From Bacteroidota bacterium (GTDB lineage Bacteria > Bacteroidota > Bacteroidia > Cytophagales > Cyclobacteriaceae): a stretch of 34,834 bases of DNA. How positions within the stretch are numbered: the stretch's first letter is position 1; every line of letters begins with the position of its first letter. The stretch spans positions 1 through 34,834 of the forward strand of contig JACZXH010000038.1 in assembly GCA_022571715.1 (NCBI GenBank), given 5' to 3'. The notes under the pieces are model-generated. The model worked only from the letters and a program-made list of their open reading frames with translations, made no database searches and was not told where the DNA came from. Below, one piece after another: positions 31,307 through 34,834 of the stretch. Made by a program: the position numbers and the translations under genes.

Positions 31307-31645
31307 ATGCCTTACAAAGAAAAAGTTATTGAGAAAAGATACTACTCGATTGGTGAAGTAGCAGCCATGTATGGAGTAGCCACATCCCTTATACGGTTTT
31401 GGGAAACTGAGTTTAGTATTCTCAAACCAAAGAAAAACAGAAAAGGAAACCGTCAGTTTACGAAGGAAGACGTTGATAATTTGAAACTTATCTATCACCT
31501 GGTGAAAGAGCGAGGTTTTACCTTAAGCGGTGCAAATGAAATGCTGAAGAATGAAAAAGGGGCTATGAAGGATAAAATCGAAATGATTGATTCATTGACC
31601 CGGGTAAAATCTTTTCTTATGCAAATGAAAAACGAATTGCCCTGA
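31307..31645 (+). CDS. MerR-family transcriptional regulator, DNA-binding domain only
   Basis: A protein of 112 residues, winged helix-turn-helix of MerR type: YYSIGEVAAMYGVATSLIRF (helix-turn-helix), then WETEFSILKP, NRKGNRQFTKEDVDNLKLIY (wing) and a coiled helix (VKERGFTLSGANEML). No ligand-binding C-terminal domain follows, only a short dimer helix. It lies 10 bases after the CapA-like gene and one base before dprA, so an operon is likely. Target and signal are unknown. Confidence 0.9.
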   Translation: MPYKEKVIEKRYYSIGEVAAMYGVATSLIRFWETEFSILKPKKNRKGNRQFTKEDVDNLKLIYHLVKERGFTLSGANEMLKNEKGAMKDKIEMIDSLTRVKSFLMQMKNELP

Positions 31646-31646
31646 G

Positions 31647-32765
31647 TTGAACGAGAAAGCATATCAACTTGCCCTCAGTTTCATCCCCGGAATTGGTGAT
31701 ATATTAATCAAACAACTCATCAGTTACATCGGCTCAGCCGAAGCTATTTTCTCCACTTCAAACAGTAAGCTCAGGAAAATACCCGGCATAGGTGAAAAAA
31801 TTGCAGAATCGCTAAAGAATACTGAAAATTACTTCCGGAAAGCCGAAGAGGAATATGAGAAAGTGCAAAAAGCTGGCGGTGTCATACTTTGTTACACCGA
31901 CAAAGATTATCCAAAAAAACTCAAAGAAATAAACGATGCACCTTGCATCGTTTATTATAAGGGTAACGGAGATTTAAACAACCCCAAAGTGATCTCCATT
32001 GTGGGAACCCGTAGTGCCACCTCTTATGGCAAACGGATCGTGGAAGAAATAATATCAGGTGTCAAAGACCATAACCCTTTGATTGTAAGTGGTCTTGCAT
32101 ATGGCATCGACATTCATGCACACAAGACTGCCTTAAAAAACGGACTTGAAACCATTGGGATAATGGCCTCAGGAATCGACATTATTTACCCCGGCATTCA
32201 TCGGAAGATAGCTTCCCAAATGATTGAATCAGGAGGTATAATGACGGAATACCTGACAGAAACAAAACCGGATGCACCACATTTTCCTACCAGAAACAGG
32301 ATCATTGCAGGCATGGCAGATGCAGTAATAGTCGTGGAAGCGGCAGAACGAGGTGGGGCCTTGATCACGGCCGAACTGGCAAACGGATATAACCGTGAAG
32401 TATTTGCCGTACCTGGCGATCTACACTCTTCTTATTCCGAAGGATGCAACAAGCTGATAAGAAATCATAAAGCCAGCATCCTTACCAATCCGAAGGACAT
32501 CGAATACTTATTAAGCTGGCCCGAAAGCGATCAAATACCAGATGAACCGGTTGATCTTACTGAATTAAACGAGCAGGAAAAAAACATTATCAGGCTATTG
32601 CAGTCATTCACCGACGGATTAATGGTAGACGAGTTAAGTTGGAAATCGCAGATCCCGATCAACCAACTGGCTTCAATCCTGCTTAATCTCGAATTTAGCG
32701 GGCTGATCGTGTCATTACCAGGCAAGAAATATAAACTAAACTTAAAATCGTTATTTAGAAAATAA
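31647..32765 (+). CDS. dprA: DNA processing protein DprA
   Basis: Binds incoming single-stranded DNA and loads RecA during natural transformation, 372 residues. An N-terminal SAM/HhH-like part (SFIPGIGDILIKQLI; RKIPGIGEKIAESL) is followed by the Rossmann DprA/Smf domain: SIVGTRSATSYG, SGLAYGIDIHAHKTAL, HFPTRNRIIAGMADAVIVVEA and RGGALITAELAN. A C-terminal winged helix (DGLMVDELSWKSQIPINQL) closes the protein. No in-frame ATG lies before the conserved domains, so TTG 31647 is the start, one base after the MerR stop. The gene is intact, so transformation ability is possible. Confidence 0.95.
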   Translation: MNEKAYQLALSFIPGIGDILIKQLISYIGSAEAIFSTSNSKLRKIPGIGEKIAESLKNTENYFRKAEEEYEKVQKAGGVILCYTDKDYPKKLKEINDAPCIVYYKGNGDLNNPKVISIVGTRSATSYGKRIVEEIISGVKDHNPLIVSGLAYGIDIHAHKTALKNGLETIGIMASGIDIIYPGIHRKIASQMIESGGIMTEYLTETKPDAPHFPTRNRIIAGMADAVIVVEAAERGGALITAELANGYNREVFAVPGDLHSSYSEGCNKLIRNHKASILTNPKDIEYLLSWPESDQIPDEPVDLTELNEQEKNIIRLLQSFTDGLMVDELSWKSQIPINQLASILLNLEFSGLIVSLPGKKYKLNLKSLFRK

Positions 32766-32773
32766 AAATTTAA

Positions 32774-32926
32774 AAGAGTCGCATTATTTTTCTGAATGAC
32801 GGATTTGCACGGATTGAATCTGTGTCATTCAAAATGGCGGAAATTGATTCTGTGCTTCAATACTCTGCCGCAAATCTTCCAGCAGAAGTGGTGGCAGGAC
32901 TTGAGCCTGATTTATTGCACAACTGA
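32774..32926 (+). other. Open 50-codon stretch, doubtful gene
   Basis: The frame after dprA is open from 32774 to the TGA at 32924, with an ATG at 32834 giving 30 codons (starts MAEIDSVLQYSAANLPAEVV). The composition is protein-like, but it lacks a ribosome site, contains an inverted repeat in its 5' half and fits no family known to me. It is perhaps a gene remnant. Confidence 0.15.
32793..32831. repeat. 39-bp inverted repeat downstream of dprA
   Basis: TGAATGAC (32793-32800) and GTCATTCA (32824-32831) are perfect 8-bp arms. An inner GGATT/AATCT pairing extends the stem. No T-tract follows. It is perhaps a transcript-end hairpin for dprA or a dispersed palindrome. Confidence 0.4.
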
Positions 32927-32944
32927 ATTGGTGTGAAGTTCCAG

Positions 32945-33082
32945 TTAATAACGGCATTCTTTTTTCTTTTTTCCGCAATAAGGCCATTCCATATATTTGG
33001 CTTCATTCTCGCTATTATCTCCCTGCAACCCCACCTGGTACAAGACTAAATTCTTTAGGGCATATCTTCCAGCGATTACCAT
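32945..33082 (-). CDS. Small ORF (45 aa) downstream of HMG-CoA lyase
   Basis: ATG-started minus-strand frame MVIAGRYALKNLVLYQVGLQ, ending EWPYCGKKKKECRY. It lies 80 bases past the HMG-CoA lyase stop on the same strand. Its basic end with two cysteines gives a plausible small protein, but no family is recognised and no ribosome site is clear. It may be chance. The rest of 32766-33162 contains only the inverted repeat and the doubtful frame noted above. Confidence 0.2.
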   Translation of the reverse strand: MVIAGRYALKNLVLYQVGLQGDNSENEAKYMEWPYCGKKKKECRY

Positions 33083-33162
33083 GAGCGGCAGGCTCTCTCT
33101 GAAAAAGATGAATCATGATATGTTAAGGACTAAATACAAATAGCCACTAATACAATACTCGG

Positions 33163-34011
33163 CTACAGTGAAAAAACGTTTGAGGCCATTTGTATACATT
33201 CTGCAAAAACAGTCTTATTTATTCCCGTTTTATAACCTTTCTTTACAGCTAAATCTATAAATAGCTCTGTAGCAATGTTTCCTATCAATATATCTTCTGC
33301 AAAAGGGCAGCCACCGTAACCGCTAATGGCCCCGTCGAATCTCCTGCATCCGGCATTGAATGCTGCTTCAATTTTCTGATATGCCGTATGGGGATTACTG
33401 TGCAGATGGGCTCCAAACTCTATGCCCGGATACTCGGATGTTAAGCTGGAAAAGAGGTAAGTGATATTTTCATTGTCCGAAACACCGATGGTATCAGCCA
33501 GGGATATGGTATGTATTCCGATAGCTGCCAGAATGCCCGAAAACTGCTGCACAATATCCACATTGTACGGATCTCCATACGGATTTCCGAATCCCATCGA
33601 CAGGTAAACCACCAATTCTTTGCCAGATGCAGTGCACATGTTTTGAATCTCTTCCACAATATTCAGCGATTCTGCAATGGTTTTTTTGGTATTACGTAGC
33701 TGAAACGTCTCGGAAATAGAAAGCGGAAATCCCAGATAATGAATTTCATCAAATTCAACAGCTGCGCCTGCGCCTTTCACATTTACTACGATCGCCAGTA
33801 ATTTAGATTGTGTTTCTGAAAGGTCAAGTTTTGCCAGCACGTTTGCAGTATCTTTCATCTGGGGAACCGCTTTATGTGACACGAAGCTACCGAAGTCGAT
33901 CGTATCAAACCCGGCTTTCAGTAGCAGGTTAATGTATTCCGCTTTGACTGAAGTAGGGATAAATTTCTCTTTACCCTGCATTGCATCTCTGGGGCATTCG
34001 ATGATCTTCAT
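33163..34011 (-). CDS. Hydroxymethylglutaryl-CoA lyase
   Basis: Cleaves HMG-CoA to acetoacetate and acetyl-CoA (leucine breakdown, ketogenesis), 282 residues, TIM barrel of the DRE-TIM family. It begins IIECPRDAMQG (the ligand-binding ECPRD block) and has FGSFVSHKAVPQMKD, SLADTIGVS, FGAHLHSNPHTA (metal-binding HxH) and the catalytic-loop motif SGYGGCPFA. All the expected motifs are present. Together with the fused E1 (16583) and the thiolase (6333) it suggests branched-chain amino acid degradation, though the genes are scattered. ATG 34011 is chosen; metF lies upstream on the same strand, 353 bases away. Confidence 0.93.
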   Translation of the reverse strand: MKIIECPRDAMQGKEKFIPTSVKAEYINLLLKAGFDTIDFGSFVSHKAVPQMKDTANVLAKLDLSETQSKLLAIVVNVKGAGAAVEFDEIHYLGFPLSISETFQLRNTKKTIAESLNIVEEIQNMCTASGKELVVYLSMGFGNPYGDPYNVDIVQQFSGILAAIGIHTISLADTIGVSDNENITYLFSSLTSEYPGIEFGAHLHSNPHTAYQKIEAAFNAGCRRFDGAISGYGGCPFAEDILIGNIATELFIDLAVKKGYKTGINKTVFAECIQMASNVFSL

Positions 34012-34037
34012 ATAGCAATTATATTTCTGATCCTAAT

Positions 34038-34190
34038 TTACTCAATATCTGAGTATAATGTGATAGTCATATGCCGGCTTACTACGGTTGCTTTGGTAAT
34101 GCAACGATGAGGCAAGTAAGTTGAGGATGTCGCTAAAACATCCTGCTTTTCCTTGACGTAGGAACGCCAGTTGACATAATTGTCGCTCAT
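34038..34190 (-). CDS. Small ORF (50 aa) between metF and HMG-CoA lyase
   Basis: ATG-started frame MSDNYVNWRSYVKEKQDVLA, ending in a TLYSDIE tail, with AAAGGAAAT just before the ATG as a possible ribosome site. It is soluble and has no recognised family. It lies on the same strand as both neighbours and stops 26 bases before the lyase ATG. The rest of 34012-34364 shows nothing that I can assign. Confidence 0.25.
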   Translation of the reverse strand: MSDNYVNWRSYVKEKQDVLATSSTYLPHRCITKATVVSRHMTITLYSDIE

Positions 34191-34364
34191 ATTTCCTTTT
34201 ACCAGATATCGTTACCAAAAAAAAACGCTGTCGTAGAAACTCAATTTAAAAATCACTTTAACTGGATTAAAGACTGCAGAAAGCACGGGAGTAACCTACT
34301 CCACATGCGGCACATTTGATACCGGTCGAAAACTTTTGCGTTAGATATCCTGTTTCGAAGATGT

Positions 34365-34834
34365 TTAAAATAACTGTGAAGCGATACGCCTAACTGGTTC
34401 GGCCTTACCCATAGAATAAAAGTGAAGGCATGGAACACCGAATTCCATTAACTCCTTTGACTGTTGCACGGCCCATTCCACTCCTACTTCTACCGCGGCC
34501 TTGCTATCCTTACATTTATCAACCTCCTCAGCCAGATCAAAAGGTATATCAATGTAGAAAAAGCTGGGCAAAATGCTAAGCTGGCGCCTGGTAGTGATTG
34601 GTTTTAATCCGGGAATAATAGGAACATCTATACCTTCCTCCCTGCAGTGTTTCACGAAATCAAAATATTTGCTGTTATCAAAAAACATCTGGGTCACAAT
34701 ATACTCTGCACCAAGCTTTATCTTCTCTTTCAGGTAACCAAAATCCGACTTCATATTCGGCGCCTCAAAGTGCTTTTCAGGATACCCCGCCACACCAACG
34801 CAGAAGTTTGTGGGAAATGCATTCTGCAGCTCTT
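34365..34834 (-). CDS. metF: 5,10-methylenetetrahydrofolate reductase, C-terminal part
   Basis: The gene runs off the right edge, leaving about 155 C-terminal residues (the family has roughly 300-320). MetF reduces methylene-THF to methyl-THF with FAD and NADH, supplying methionine synthase. Visible barrel blocks are FCVGVAGYPEKHFEA, LKEKIKLGAEYIVTQMFFDN, VPIIPGLKPIT and the C-terminal strand GVPCLHFYSMGKAEPVRRI. The conserved GAEYIVTQMFFD segment is complete. There is no start in the window. Confidence 0.95.
   Translation of the reverse strand, partial: ELQNAFPTNFCVGVAGYPEKHFEAPNMKSDFGYLKEKIKLGAEYIVTQMFFDNSKYFDFVKHCREEGIDVPIIPGLKPITTRRQLSILPSFFYIDIPFDLAEEVDKCKDSKAAVEVGVEWAVQQSKELMEFGVPCLHFYSMGKAEPVRRIASQLF

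Overview
The window is chromosomal DNA from a member of the Bacteroidota, probably Cytophagia-like or a neighbouring class. It is AT-rich. It carries a lipid-anchored TamA-type protein (TamL), DUF4369/thioredoxin lipoproteins, a YwqK/MORN protein, a fused alpha-beta E1 dehydrogenase and an alaS/M23/MerR/dprA neighbourhood. Few genes have a Shine-Dalgarno site, and several start regions show the TTG-N17-23-TAnnTTTG promoter typical of the phylum. An unusual number of genes can only begin at TTG.

Layout. (1) 1-3600 is a decayed accessory stretch: the 3' end of a TPR protein, a C-terminal fragment of a tyrosine recombinase, an intact RluA-type pseudouridine synthase, an attC-like inverted repeat followed by a truncated lipoprotein gene, several small hypothetical ORFs, remnants of tRNA-Pro and tRNA-Ser, and an intact tRNA-Ser(GCU). 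(2) 3900-7511 holds a small lipoprotein, a two-gene batB-batC remnant of the Bat (aerotolerance) operon, and acetyl-CoA acetyltransferase. (3) 7584-13053 runs rightwards: MORN-repeat protein, purC, STAS protein, RNase Z, queuosine-precursor transporter, and a thioredoxin-fold envelope protein. (4) 13322-16490 is a divergent pair, a SpoU/TrmH rRNA or tRNA methyltransferase and TamL. (5) 16583-21779 holds the fused branched-chain/2-oxoacid E1, a PAP2 phosphatase, riboflavin synthase, protein-L-isoaspartate methyltransferase, an acyl-CoA thioesterase and an unknown protein. (6) 21910-22173 is an internal fragment of an ammonium transporter gene. (7) 22330-27595 is a leftward alaS-gatB-tlpA-like operon. 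(8) 27744-32765 holds two tandem M23 peptidases, a CapA-like lipoprotein, a MerR regulator and dprA. (9) 32766-34834 holds leftward HMG-CoA lyase and the 3' part of metF, separated by gene-poor DNA.

Most genes are housekeeping: translation (alaS, gatB, tRNA-Ser, RNase Z, SpoU methyltransferase, pseudouridine synthase), envelope biogenesis (TamL, M23 pair, PAP2), cofactors (purC, ribE, metF) and acyl-CoA metabolism (thiolase, thioesterase, E1, HMG-CoA lyase). I found no complete defence system, prophage, CRISPR array or intact insertion sequence. The most unusual material is the scar at about 700-3500 (recombinase fragment, attC-like site, rearranged tRNA cluster), the TTG-start habit, the orphan batB-batC pair, and the tandem M23 proteins, which share a cysteine-containing cytosolic N-terminal motif.
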